From the NCBI GenBank assembly GCA_945888625.1, contig CAMDAH010000001.1, positions 212,540 through 276,539 of the forward strand: 64,000 nt of DNA. The letters run 5' to 3'. The first letter of the stretch is position 1; each line of letters begins with the position of its first letter. This DNA is from Chryseobacterium gleum (lineage in GTDB: Bacteria > Bacteroidota > Bacteroidia > Flavobacteriales_D > Crocinitomicaceae). This document shows positions 37,235 to 45,369 of this stretch, piece by piece. Made by a program: the position numbers and the translations under genes. The notes beneath the pieces were generated by a model, which ran no database searches, was not told the origin of the DNA, and was given only the letters and a program-made list of their open reading frames with translations.

Positions 37235-37253
37235 TCCCTATTACTTTATCAGG

Positions 37254-37985
37254 TTATAATAATTCTGGGCGATATTCGAAATGCATGGTATCAAAATGTT
37301 TCCACTTACCTCCCCAGATAAATCCGTGCTTTTCAAAAACATCAACGATTCCTTGCGGAATTTTGTTTTGGTATTTTGGCTTCGCTTTCTCATCGGTACA
37401 GCCACAAGCCCATTGCCAGTAATTGGAATAGCTCGTATTTAAATCAATGGTAATTCCAAAGGAATGATTACTGAGTCTTTTTGTTCCTTTTATAAGGCGC
37501 CAATTAAAAGTTCCTTCAATGCCGCTTAAGTATTTTTTCCATTCAGGGTGCTTATCTAGTTCATCGGATACGGCCTTTAATTCTAAATGGGCATTGTTTA
37601 CTTTGCTAAACTGCAGCGTTTGATTCACTAATTTTGGGCACCACACCACATTAACCAAATTCTTTACAACCGCCTCTCTCGTTGCACCATACATTTTTTT
37701 AAAAAACGCCTCATTTCTAATTCTTCCTGCATCGCTAAGTTGATTTTCAGTAATGGTGCCTTTTGTATAGGTATAAAAAAATTGGTCTTGAATATCAGGG
37801 TTTTCTAGCAGATCAGCTGTCCCTTTTGCCATTTTATCATCATAGATTAATTTTGTGCCATCATGAAAGTAAACGTAGTTTTCACTAATGTGATGTATAG
37901 AAAATGGATAGGCTTTCATTAATTTTTCTTCTAATTCGTCTTTTGACAACAATAAGGGAAGCAATAAAAAGATTAAATACCTCAT
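37254..37985 (-). CDS. M15-family D-Ala-D-Ala-type peptidase
   Basis: A 243-residue predicted exported peptidase with a short hydrophobic N-terminus (MRYLIFLLLPLLLS). The zinc site of the VanY/M15 type is visible: NHSFGITIDLN (first His and Asp) and HFDTMHFEYRP (HxH/E near the C-terminus). It would trim peptidoglycan peptides or act on cell-wall D-Ala-D-Ala. A substrate is not proven, and the two CxC-type cysteines (WACGCTD) are unusual. It precedes aroE on the same strand. Confidence 0.82.
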   Translation of the reverse strand: MRYLIFLLLPLLLSKDELEEKLMKAYPFSIHHISENYVYFHDGTKLIYDDKMAKGTADLLENPDIQDQFFYTYTKGTITENQLSDAGRIRNEAFFKKMYGATREAVVKNLVNVVWCPKLVNQTLQFSKVNNAHLELKAVSDELDKHPEWKKYLSGIEGTFNWRLIKGTKRLSNHSFGITIDLNTSYSNYWQWACGCTDEKAKPKYQNKIPQGIVDVFEKHGFIWGGKWKHFDTMHFEYRPELL

Positions 37986-38085
37986 CTAATTTTTAACATT
38001 TTTTGTTTTTAACATAAAATTGAATAGGTTTTAGTCAATAAAGATACAAATTTAGCTGTCTTACCAATTTTCGCCTACAATATTT

Positions 38086-38093
38086 TAACTTTG
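38086..38093 (+). promoter_or_regulatory. -7 element four bases before the rsgA start
   Basis: TAACTTTG fits TAnnTTTG and is followed by four bases and then the GTG at 38098, predicting a leaderless rsgA mRNA. Confidence 0.5.
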
Positions 38094-38097
38094 TCAG

Positions 38098-39042
38098 GTG
38101 GAAGAAGCTCTTGTATTAAAATCGACAGGTAAATGGTACACGCTTGAATTATCGAAAGGCGAAGTGGTGCAAGCTCGAATTCGTGGTAAATTGCGTTTAG
38201 AGGGACTCTCGACCACCAATCCAATTGCGGCAGGTGACAAAGTTTACTTATTGCCAGATATAGATGCGGATGGTATTCGTTTAATTGAAAACATCGTTCC
38301 TAGGAGAAATTATATTGTCCGAAAATCGACAAACCTCAGTAAACAAATGCAAATTTTGGCTGCTAATGTTGACCACGCCTATTTGGTGGCAACATTGAAG
38401 TCTCCCGTTACTCAGCTCGCATTTATAGATCGTTTTTTAGTTTCTGCAGAGTCTTTTCGAATTCCGACGACTATCTTATTTAATAAAACAGACCTGTATA
38501 GCGAGGAGGACAAGGGTTTTTTAGCGGTTTTAAAAAATATATACAGCACTTTGGGATATGGTATTGCGGCGATTAGCACCTTAGATAAGAGCAGCATTAA
38601 TTTCTTGCTCGAGGAAATCAACGGAAAAAACGTGATGATATCTGGAAATTCAGGTGTGGGCAAATCATCATTAGTGAATGCACTCGACAGTAATTTGGAT
38701 ATTAGAACGGGGGCTATTTCTCAAGCGCACGAGCAAGGAAAACATACGACCACGTTCGCGGAAATGCATAGATTGGCGAGTGGAGGTTATATCATCGATA
38801 CGCCCGGTATTCGCGCTTTTGGCATGATTAATTTAGAAAAAGAGCACATCGCTCATTATTTTCCTGAAATGAGGACTTTATTGGGACAATGTCGTTTTCA
38901 TAATTGCTTGCATTTAAATGAACCACATTGTGCCGTAAAAGAAGCCTTATCCGATGATAGCATTGCTCCTTCACGTTACCACAGCTATGTTCAATTAATG
39001 GAAGAAGATGCCGACACGCCTTATCGTTATGCTTCAAATTAA
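38098..39042 (+). CDS. rsgA: Ribosome small subunit-dependent GTPase
   Basis: A 314-residue circularly permuted GTPase that checks 30S subunit maturation. The OB-fold N-terminus (ARIRGKLRLEGL) precedes the permuted G-motifs: G4 FNKTDL, then G1 GNSGVGKSSLVN and G3 DTPGIRAFG. The C-terminal zinc cluster CRFHNCLHLNEPHC is intact. Translation starts at a GTG. Its TAA overlaps the ATG of dtd by one base (TAATG). Confidence 0.95.
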   Translation: MEEALVLKSTGKWYTLELSKGEVVQARIRGKLRLEGLSTTNPIAAGDKVYLLPDIDADGIRLIENIVPRRNYIVRKSTNLSKQMQILAANVDHAYLVATLKSPVTQLAFIDRFLVSAESFRIPTTILFNKTDLYSEEDKGFLAVLKNIYSTLGYGIAAISTLDKSSINFLLEEINGKNVMISGNSGVGKSSLVNALDSNLDIRTGAISQAHEQGKHTTTFAEMHRLASGGYIIDTPGIRAFGMINLEKEHIAHYFPEMRTLLGQCRFHNCLHLNEPHCAVKEALSDDSIAPSRYHSYVQLMEEDADTPYRYASN

Positions 39043-39491
39043 TGCGAGTAGTTATTCAACGCGTAAGTAATGCCTCCGTATCCATTAGCGAAACTTCGGA
39101 GAGGAAAATAGGCAAGGGGCTTGTTGTATTTTTAGGGATTCAATCGAAAGATAACCGTGATGATATTCATTACCTCATTAAAAAAATAGTGGCCTTACGC
39201 ATTTTTAGTGATGAGGCGGGAAAAATGAATCTGTCAATTCAAGACATAAGGGGCGAGTTGCTCGTAATTAGTCAATTCACCTTATTTGCTCAAACGAAAA
39301 AAGGAAATCGCCCTAGCTTTGTAGAAGCAGCTATTCCTGATCTTGCTTTGCCATTATACCACGACTTTTTGGAAAACTTGATGCAGCAATGTCACGGAAG
39401 AGTCATAGCGGGAGAATTTGGAGCCGACATGCAAGTTACACTTTGTAATGATGGGCCCGTTACGATCATTATGGATACCCATGCAAAATGA
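39042..39491 (+). CDS. dtd: D-aminoacyl-tRNA deacylase
   Basis: A 149-residue enzyme that hydrolyses D-aminoacyl-tRNAs. The N-terminus MRVVIQRVSNASV, the active-site motif SQFTLFAQTKKGNRPSF and the Gly-cis-Pro-type end (NDGPVTIIMDT) are characteristic. It is translationally coupled to rsgA by a TAATG overlap. Downstream lies the tRNA region with no further gene on this strand. Confidence 0.95.
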   Translation: MRVVIQRVSNASVSISETSERKIGKGLVVFLGIQSKDNRDDIHYLIKKIVALRIFSDEAGKMNLSIQDIRGELLVISQFTLFAQTKKGNRPSFVEAAIPDLALPLYHDFLENLMQQCHGRVIAGEFGADMQVTLCNDGPVTIIMDTHAK

Positions 39492-39647
39492 TTACCAGCA
39501 TAAAAAATAATACCCCTGAAAAATATTTTATTCCAATTAATACGAACACCAAAAATAAACCTATTTTTGAACTATCCCTATCCTAAATAAGGGGGGGATT
39601 GTAGACCATCCTGTCGATACTGTCAGGACGCTCTTATAAAGTGAACT

Positions 39648-39720
39648 CCTCTTTGTGATCCCGTTTGGATTCGAACCAAAGACCTATCCGCCGCGGCGGA
39701 TTGCTCTCTATCGATCTAAG
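39648..39720 (-). pseudogene. Decayed tRNA-Arg copy (3' half plus scar)
   Basis: Bases 39648-39686 are identical to 40007-40045, the 3' end of tRNA-Arg: discriminator, acceptor 3' strand, T-arm and start of the anticodon arm. Beyond that point the anticodon stem-loop is replaced by a 16-base palindrome (39686-39701), the D-arm is only weakly recognisable (TTGCTCTC), and no 5' acceptor strand is found. It cannot encode a functional tRNA. The spacing between the copies is 359 bases, with a GIY-YIG gene inside. Confidence 0.75.
39686..39701. repeat. 16-bp perfect GC-rich palindrome
   Basis: ATCCGCCGCGGCGGAT is self-complementary across all 16 bases and sits exactly where the anticodon arm of the pseudo-tRNA should be. 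It occurs once in this window by eye. Confidence 0.8.
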
Positions 39721-39726
39721 TTTTTC

Positions 39727-39966
39727 TTATAATTGTTGGTTAATCCATTCTCTTCCCACTCCAGTTTTATACCACTTTTCTCGTTTCGTAGCTTCTGCAC
39801 GAGTATTAAATGATTCAGATAAAACCAATTCCCAAGGAGTAAATTTGGAGGTAAAAGTCACTTTCCCAAGATTGTGGTACTGTAATCTATTCTGAATGTT
39901 TTGGGTAGAGCCTTTGTATAGCATTTCGTTTTTTAAGGAACGAATTACATAGGAATAATAAGGCAT
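39727..39966 (-). CDS. GIY-YIG nuclease superfamily protein
   Basis: A 79-residue small GIY-YIG protein. The motifs are YYSYVIRS at the N-terminus (GIY equivalent), Y17-K-G (YIG equivalent), R27 in QNRLQYHN, and A-x-x-R-E with E63 as the metal-binding Glu. The ATG at 39966 was chosen; a longer frame runs back into the tRNA-Arg 3' end and is an artefact. Such small proteins are common in Bacteroidota; activity is unknown. The gene sits between tRNA-Arg (upstream on the same strand) and a decayed tRNA copy, so it may be part of a small mobile or duplicated unit. Confidence 0.75.
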   Translation of the reverse strand: MPYYSYVIRSLKNEMLYKGSTQNIQNRLQYHNLGKVTFTSKFTPWELVLSESFNTRAEATKREKWYKTGVGREWINQQL

Positions 39967-39987
39967 TTGAAAAGTTGAGTTAAAATA

Positions 39988-40013
39988 AAAGAGGCAGTGG
40001 AAACAGCCTCTTT
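39988..40013 (-). terminator. Terminator downstream of tRNA-Arg
   Basis: On the minus strand AAAGAGGC and GCCTCTTT form an 8-bp stem with a 10-base loop, followed by TATTTTAA. It begins one base after the tRNA 3' discriminator, so it probably ends the tRNA transcript. Confidence 0.7.
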
Positions 40014-40014
40014 G

Positions 40015-40088
<74 letters not shown>

Positions 40089-40102
40089 TAAATCTTTCTA
40101 TT

Positions 40103-40128
40103 AAAAAAGGGGATGATTACTCATCCCC
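40103..40128 (-). terminator. Terminator downstream of tRNA-Pro
   Basis: On the minus strand GGGGATGA and TCATCCCC pair over 8 bases with a 4-base loop and are followed by six T. It separates tRNA-Pro from tRNA-Arg. Confidence 0.75.
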
Positions 40129-40134
40129 ATGTTG

Positions 40135-40209
40135 TCGGGGCGGCAGGATTCGAACCTGCGACCTCCTGGTCCCAAACCAGGCGCGATGACCGGACTACGC
40201 TACGCCCCG
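40135..40209 (-). tRNA. tRNA-Pro (TGG)
   Basis: A 75-base cloverleaf on the minus strand: acceptor CGGGGCG/CGCCCCG, anticodon stem CCTGG/CCAGG with loop TTTGGGA giving anticodon TGG, T-arm GCAGG-TTCGAAT-CCTGC, discriminator A. CCA is not encoded. Confidence 0.95.
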
Positions 40210-40234
40210 AACTAATTACTATATTCAACTTGCG

Positions 40235-40321
<87 letters not shown>

Positions 40322-40391
40322 TATGCATTAACGGACGGCAAAAGTAAGAAATCCTTTTGTTTTTTTAGAATTTTCGACGAAAAAAATACCT

Positions 40392-41561
40392 TTATTGATA
40401 AACAAATTCGCCGTGCGCCCCCTTTACAGTAACTTTTTTTCCTTCGTTTGCCGCAACATAGCCAATGATTTTTGCATCAACGCCATAATTTTTCGATATA
40501 CGAATGAGCTCGTCTGCAATTTTTTCAGGGACATAAAGCTCCATTCGGTGTCCCATGTTAAAAACTTTGTACATTTCTTCCCAAGGTGTTTTTGATTGTG
40601 CCTGAATTAATTTAAATAGCGTCGGCGTTTCGAAAAGAGTATCTTTTACTATGTGTAAATTATCGATGAAATGTAACACTTTTGTTTGTCCACCTCCAGA
40701 ACAATGAACCATGCCGTGAATATCCTTTCTAAACTGGGCCAACATCTCAATAATTATTGGTGCATAGGTTCGTGTTGGAGAAAGCACTAATTGTCCTGCA
40801 TTCAAGCTACTGTTCTCGACTTCGTCAGTCAGCGATAAAGCCCCACTGTAAACAAACTCATCTGGTATGGAAGCATCATAACTCTCTGGAAATAGCTTCG
40901 CTAAATTATGATGAAACACATCGTGTCGTGCACTCGTTAATCCATTACTCCCCATTCCTCCGTTGTATTTATGCTCGTATGTCGCTTGGCCAAAGGAAGC
41001 AAGTCCAACGATTACATCGCCCGGCTGAATAGCACTATTTGAAATAACATCAGCGCGTTTCATACGACAAATAACAGTTGAATCAACTATAATTGTTCTA
41101 ACCAAGTCGCCTACATCCGCCGTTTCTCCGCCTGTGGAATAAATGGATAAGCCATGTTGCCGAAGTTCTTCTAAAAGTTCTTCCGTTCCGTTTATAATTT
41201 CTGAAAGTACTTCTCCCGGAATGACATTTTTATTTCTCCCGATTGTGGAAGAAACTAGTATGGGTCCAAGGGCGCCAACACACAATAAATCATCAATATT
41301 CATAATTAGGGCGTCTTGCGCAATCCCCTTCCAAACCGACAAGTCTCCGGTGGTTTTCCAATAGATATAAGCCAGCGAAGATTTTGTTCCAGCTCCATCG
41401 GCATGCATGATGGTACAATAGTCGTCGTCGTTGCCTAAATAGTCGGGTACGATTTTACAAAATGCTTCAGGAAACAATCCTTTGTCGATGTTTTTTATTG
41501 CATGGTGCACATCTTCTTTTCCTGCAGAGACACCCCTAGCTTGATATCGATTATCTGCCAT
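40392..41561 (-). CDS. purM: Phosphoribosylformylglycinamidine cyclo-ligase
   Basis: A 389-residue AIR synthetase, fifth step of purine synthesis. The protein matches the longer Bacteroidota form: MADNRYQARGVSAGKEDV, HADGAGTKSSLAY (ATP/substrate loop), NIDDLLCVGA and STGGETADVGDLV. A TACCTTTG -7 element lies 19 bases upstream on the minus strand. The three tRNA genes follow downstream on the same strand after 70 bases. Confidence 0.9.
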   Translation of the reverse strand: MADNRYQARGVSAGKEDVHHAIKNIDKGLFPEAFCKIVPDYLGNDDDYCTIMHADGAGTKSSLAYIYWKTTGDLSVWKGIAQDALIMNIDDLLCVGALGPILVSSTIGRNKNVIPGEVLSEIINGTEELLEELRQHGLSIYSTGGETADVGDLVRTIIVDSTVICRMKRADVISNSAIQPGDVIVGLASFGQATYEHKYNGGMGSNGLTSARHDVFHHNLAKLFPESYDASIPDEFVYSGALSLTDEVENSSLNAGQLVLSPTRTYAPIIIEMLAQFRKDIHGMVHCSGGGQTKVLHFIDNLHIVKDTLFETPTLFKLIQAQSKTPWEEMYKVFNMGHRMELYVPEKIADELIRISKNYGVDAKIIGYVAANEGKKVTVKGAHGEFVYQ

Positions 41562-41580
41562 TTACCTTAATTCTTTTCAG

Positions 41581-41588
41581 CAAAGGTA
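41581..41588 (-). promoter_or_regulatory. -7 element for purM
   Basis: TACCTTTG on the minus strand fits TAnnTTTG and leaves a 19-base leader to the purM ATG. It lies in the 42-base gap after xseB, so purM has its own start of transcription. Confidence 0.45.
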
Positions 41589-41603
41589 TATAAAAGTCGC
41601 GTT

Positions 41604-41807
41604 TTATTCCGAAGGATCATTTAGTTCTGAAAGAATCTTTTGAACATCCAATTCTGTTGATTTTAATTTAGATTTACAGACCTGAATTAGTGCTGCGGCT
41701 CGCTTGACCTTTATAGCCAATTCATCAATAGAAATGTTACCTGTTTCCATTTCATCCACTATATTTTGAAGTTCTTCAAAAGCTAAAGCATAGTTTGTTT
41801 CTTCCAT
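41604..41807 (-). CDS. xseB: Exodeoxyribonuclease VII small subunit
   Basis: A 67-residue all-helical protein with the family pattern YALAFEELQNIVDEMETGNISIDEL...KRAAALIQVCKSKL. It joins XseA to form the single-strand DNA exonuclease VII. xseA, usually directly upstream, is absent here: the neighbour in that direction is a divergent transporter gene. A one-mismatch -7 element TACCTTTA (minus, 41819-41812) is exactly four bases before the ATG. Confidence 0.9.
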   Translation of the reverse strand: MEETNYALAFEELQNIVDEMETGNISIDELAIKVKRAAALIQVCKSKLKSTELDVQKILSELNDPSE

Positions 41808-41892
41808 AAAGTAAAGGTAGTAAATGTAGTTGACAGAAGCAAAAAATCAAATGTAAGCATTGGTCGTATTGTTTTTTAAGACAGACTTAACT

Positions 41893-41922
41893 TTGACACC
41901 CCAACAAAAAAGGCTATCTTTG
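41893..41922 (+). promoter_or_regulatory. Promoter of the MMPL transporter (TTG-N19-TATCTTTG)
   Basis: TTG at 41893-41895 and TATCTTTG at 41915-41922 are exactly 19 bases apart, with the ATG 20 bases downstream. Confidence 0.65.
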
Positions 41923-41942
41923 AAACTGAAATTTTTTTGTTT

Positions 41943-44609
41943 ATGTGGAATTTGCTGTCAAAAATTATTCTGAGAAATCGTTTTATTATACTTGGTATAA
42001 TTACTTTGTTGACGGTATTTTTTGGGTTTTACATGAGCTCAGGTCTTAAACTAGACAACAAATTTGGATCGCTTTTACCCGAGGATAACGACACCCAAAA
42101 AACTTACTTAGGCTTCAAAAAATTATTTGGCGAGGATGGAGCTACCTTAATTATTGCGGTAAAATCTAAGCAACTCTACACAGAAAAAAAGTTTTTGCAA
42201 TGGAAGGATTTGTCCGATAGCATTTTAAAAATTGATGGTGTTACCGCAGTTATTTGTGAAGCAAAATTAGTGAAACTAATTAATGACACGATACGCCAGA
42301 CATTCATTCCACAAGTAATTTTTACAGGAAAGAACCACAATTTTGACACCACAAAAGTCGATGGGAAAAGCATTTCAGATATTAAAAAGGAAATCCGGAA
42401 TAATCCTCTTTACGCTGATTTATTGTACAATGCAAAGACCGACGTCAGTTTAATGTTAGTATCGATTGATGAAAAATTTTTAATAGACAAGAAGAAGCAG
42501 GAGGTTGTCATTAAGGTAGAAGACCTAGTTAAATCCTACAAACAGAACTTTGAGGAAATTCACTTCTCTGGATTACCGCACATGCGTGTTCAAATTGGGC
42601 GTCGTGTTTTGTCGGAAATGTATATATTCATTTTGCTTTCTGTATTGATATCAGCGCTATTTATGTACTTTTTATTTCGCTCTGTACGCGTAACAATAAT
42701 CAGTATTTTGGTAGTTATGGTAACGGTTGTTTGGGCCCTTGGAACCATAAGTTTAATGGATTACAATGTATCGCTGATGATGGCTTTGATTCCGCCGCTA
42801 ATGATCGTTATCGGGATTCCTAATTGCATTTATTTGTATAACAAGTTTCATTATGAATTTCGAAATCATAATAACAAAGCGAAAGCACTAAGTCGAATGA
42901 TTCGAAAAACAGGAACGGCCATGTTCCTTACTAATGTTACAACTGCTTTAGGATTTATGACTTTCCTTTTCACTAGTTCGGAAAAGTTTTTTGAATTTGG
43001 TGTGATTTCATCTATAAACATCATGCTTTGTTATGTTGTTTCGATGTGCTTGGTTCCCATTTTCATCTCTTTTTCTAAGAACCCTGCGGAGAGACATTTA
43101 AAGCATTTAGATCGAAAAGCAGCAGTTGGATTATTAAATCGACTTGTTGTACTGACGAGCAATTACCGTCCAGCCATTTATATTACCACTATTGCATTGA
43201 CAATTTTGGCGGGTTTTGGGGTATTCTACATGAAAGTAACAGGAAATATTACGGGTGACTTACCTCCCAAAGATCCGATTCGTTTAGATATCAACTTCAT
43301 GGAGAAAAATTTTGGAGGAAGTGTTCCATTTGAGGTTTTACTAAACTACAAGAAACGCTCGCGCTTGTTTGACAAAGTTACCCTTGAAAAAATTGAGGAG
43401 GTTCAACTCATGTTTCAAAAAGATACCCTGTTCGCCAAAAGCATTTCACTGGTGGATTTAATCAAGTTTGTAAATATGTCTTATTACAATAACAAGGCAG
43501 AAATGTACACTAATGTTAACGACAAAGACAAAGTTAAACTCAAAAAATACATTAATCGATTTAATGCCAACACGCCGAACGCTTCTTTTTCGCTGAAAGA
43601 ATTGGTGGATACAAGTAATAAAATTATTCGAATTAGAACTCAAATGAAAGACATGGGCTCATACGAGGTGACAGACCAAGTCGATCGAGTAAAATTGCGA
43701 ATTGATAGTATAATGAATCCAGATCGTAAAAAAATAGAGGCTTTGTACTCTTTTGCGTCGAAAGGAAATTTCGCTTATTGTGATTCTATATTATTTACTT
43801 ACTCGGGTATATTTAATAATGTCATTTCGATCTTGAGTAAAGGAAATGAAGACCTGGAAAGTCAATTTGATACGGATCCGGAATTAATAAAGTCTTATTA
43901 TAAGAAAAAGACCTTCTTACCCCATCTGCGGACGGCCATTGACAAAGATTATTACGATGTCACCATTACGGGCACCTCCGTTGTGGTATCCGAAGGAACC
44001 AAATACCTGCTGAAAAACCTTTGGCAGAGCATAATTTTTGCTGTAATTTCCATTTCTGCTTTAATGTCAATTTTGTTTTATTCATTTAGAATGGTAGTTG
44101 TTTCGATGATTCCGAATTTAATTCCCATGGTTATAACAGCAGGTATTATGGGATGGTTTGGTATCCCTATGAAGCCATCGACCTTGCTTATATTTTCAAT
44201 AGCGCTAGGTATCACGGTCGATAATACAATCCATTTTTTAGCGCATTATCGGCATGAATTAAAGTTAAAGAAGTGGGATTTAAAGGAATGTGTGGCCATT
44301 TCCATTCGCGAAACGGGATTGAGTATTATTTATACCTCCGTCATTTTATTTTTCGGTTTTATTGTGTTCGTGTTCTCTGATTTCGGTGGCACACAAGCGC
44401 TCGGTTATTTGTCGGCAATTACCTATTTTGTGGCTCTTTTTACCAATTTAATTTTACTCCCTTCTCTTTTGTTGAGCTTCGAACGGAAATTAACTACGAA
44501 ATCCTTTGAGGAACCCATGTTTGAGATCTATGACGAAGAGGAGGACATCAATTGGAACTTGTTGGAGTTAGACGAGTCGAAGGATCAAGGAGATCAAAAG
44601 GCAGAATAA
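41943..44609 (+). CDS. RND/MMPL-family exporter
   Basis: An 888-residue inner-membrane protein with two repeats, each made of one leading helix, a large periplasmic region and a block of five helices (about 220-390 and 690-870). The first helix follows MWNLLSKIILRNRF; the motif PPLMIVIGIPNCIYLYNKFHYE and its counterpart IALGITVDNTIHFLAHYRHE mark the sterol-sensing-like membrane cores. Such predicted exporters move lipids or hopanoid-like molecules; the cargo here is unknown and no adaptor (membrane fusion protein) is adjacent. A TTG at 41937 also opens the frame, but the ATG at 41943 fits the promoter spacing better. The cytoplasmic C-terminus is acidic (EIYDEEEDINW). Confidence 0.85.
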   Translation: MWNLLSKIILRNRFIILGIITLLTVFFGFYMSSGLKLDNKFGSLLPEDNDTQKTYLGFKKLFGEDGATLIIAVKSKQLYTEKKFLQWKDLSDSILKIDGVTAVICEAKLVKLINDTIRQTFIPQVIFTGKNHNFDTTKVDGKSISDIKKEIRNNPLYADLLYNAKTDVSLMLVSIDEKFLIDKKKQEVVIKVEDLVKSYKQNFEEIHFSGLPHMRVQIGRRVLSEMYIFILLSVLISALFMYFLFRSVRVTIISILVVMVTVVWALGTISLMDYNVSLMMALIPPLMIVIGIPNCIYLYNKFHYEFRNHNNKAKALSRMIRKTGTAMFLTNVTTALGFMTFLFTSSEKFFEFGVISSINIMLCYVVSMCLVPIFISFSKNPAERHLKHLDRKAAVGLLNRLVVLTSNYRPAIYITTIALTILAGFGVFYMKVTGNITGDLPPKDPIRLDINFMEKNFGGSVPFEVLLNYKKRSRLFDKVTLEKIEEVQLMFQKDTLFAKSISLVDLIKFVNMSYYNNKAEMYTNVNDKDKVKLKKYINRFNANTPNASFSLKELVDTSNKIIRIRTQMKDMGSYEVTDQVDRVKLRIDSIMNPDRKKIEALYSFASKGNFAYCDSILFTYSGIFNNVISILSKGNEDLESQFDTDPELIKSYYKKKTFLPHLRTAIDKDYYDVTITGTSVVVSEGTKYLLKNLWQSIIFAVISISALMSILFYSFRMVVVSMIPNLIPMVITAGIMGWFGIPMKPSTLLIFSIALGITVDNTIHFLAHYRHELKLKKWDLKECVAISIRETGLSIIYTSVILFFGFIVFVFSDFGGTQALGYLSAITYFVALFTNLILLPSLLLSFERKLTTKSFEEPMFEIYDEEEDINWNLLELDESKDQGDQKAE

Positions 44610-44612
44610 ACG

Positions 44613-45275
44613 CTAATCGATGCATTCCATCAACAATAAATCACCTCTTTTATGTTCTATGGTCACCAATCCATCTTGTATAACGTAATTGCTATTGCCC
44701 ATGCGATAGCCAGAGTTTAAGTTTTCATTTGTTAAGGGGTAATACAAATTTTGCGTGGAAATCCCCGATACTCTTCCCAAAGCCATAAGGGAAAGAATGG
44801 TGTTTGCTTGATACCAAGCGCTGTATTTACGTTCTAATAACCTAATTTTCGAGTGATCGTCCACTAGCGTGATCGCAAGATTTTTTCGGTAGTTGACTAT
44901 GCAAGAAAGGTTCGCCAAGGAATGATCACCTCGCTTACCTGTTGCCCAAACCACAGTGACTTGCTGAATTTTTTTTTGAATCAAAAAGTCAAACGCTTTC
45001 TCTAGGTCGGTTTTGTCCTGACTTTCCGCATAGACTAGTTCGATTTTAGGATGTTTTTTTTGGTAGATCAGCGGATCAAAATTTCGGTCAAAATCGCCAA
45101 GTAAAACATCAGGAATTATACCTGATTCTTCCAAGCGTTCCATTGCGGAGTCCAAAACAATCAAATAGTCAGCCTTTTCAACAGTTGCTTTAAGCAAACT
45201 TTCGCTACACGATGCACCATTCGCAATGATAAGTGCCTTAGAAAATGTGCTCGCTTTATTACTTATGCCCACCAT
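44613..45275 (-). CDS. thiN: Thiamine pyrophosphokinase
   Basis: A 220-residue enzyme that transfers pyrophosphate from ATP to thiamine. The family motifs are GDFDRN, the DKTDLEKA block, and TGKRGDHSLAN. Residues after 140 form the beta-rich thiamine-binding domain (YSAWYQANTILSLMALGRVSG). The -7 element TATATTTG lies on the minus strand at 45310-45303. It is convergent with the exporter gene (3-base gap). Confidence 0.9.
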   Translation of the reverse strand: MVGISNKASTFSKALIIANGASCSESLLKATVEKADYLIVLDSAMERLEESGIIPDVLLGDFDRNFDPLIYQKKHPKIELVYAESQDKTDLEKAFDFLIQKKIQQVTVVWATGKRGDHSLANLSCIVNYRKNLAITLVDDHSKIRLLERKYSAWYQANTILSLMALGRVSGISTQNLYYPLTNENLNSGYRMGNSNYVIQDGLVTIEHKRGDLLLMECID

Positions 45276-45369
45276 TTTTATTTAGAATTAAAGCTAATTT
45301 TACAAATATAAAACAATCAATAAGCAGTCATTAAATCTGTTTTAATTATTAGCGTTAAATAAATCCCAA

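Noticed and set aside
39665..39895. A 76-residue plus-strand frame across the pseudo-tRNA
   Set aside because: It is antisense to the GIY-YIG gene and begins in tRNA sequence.
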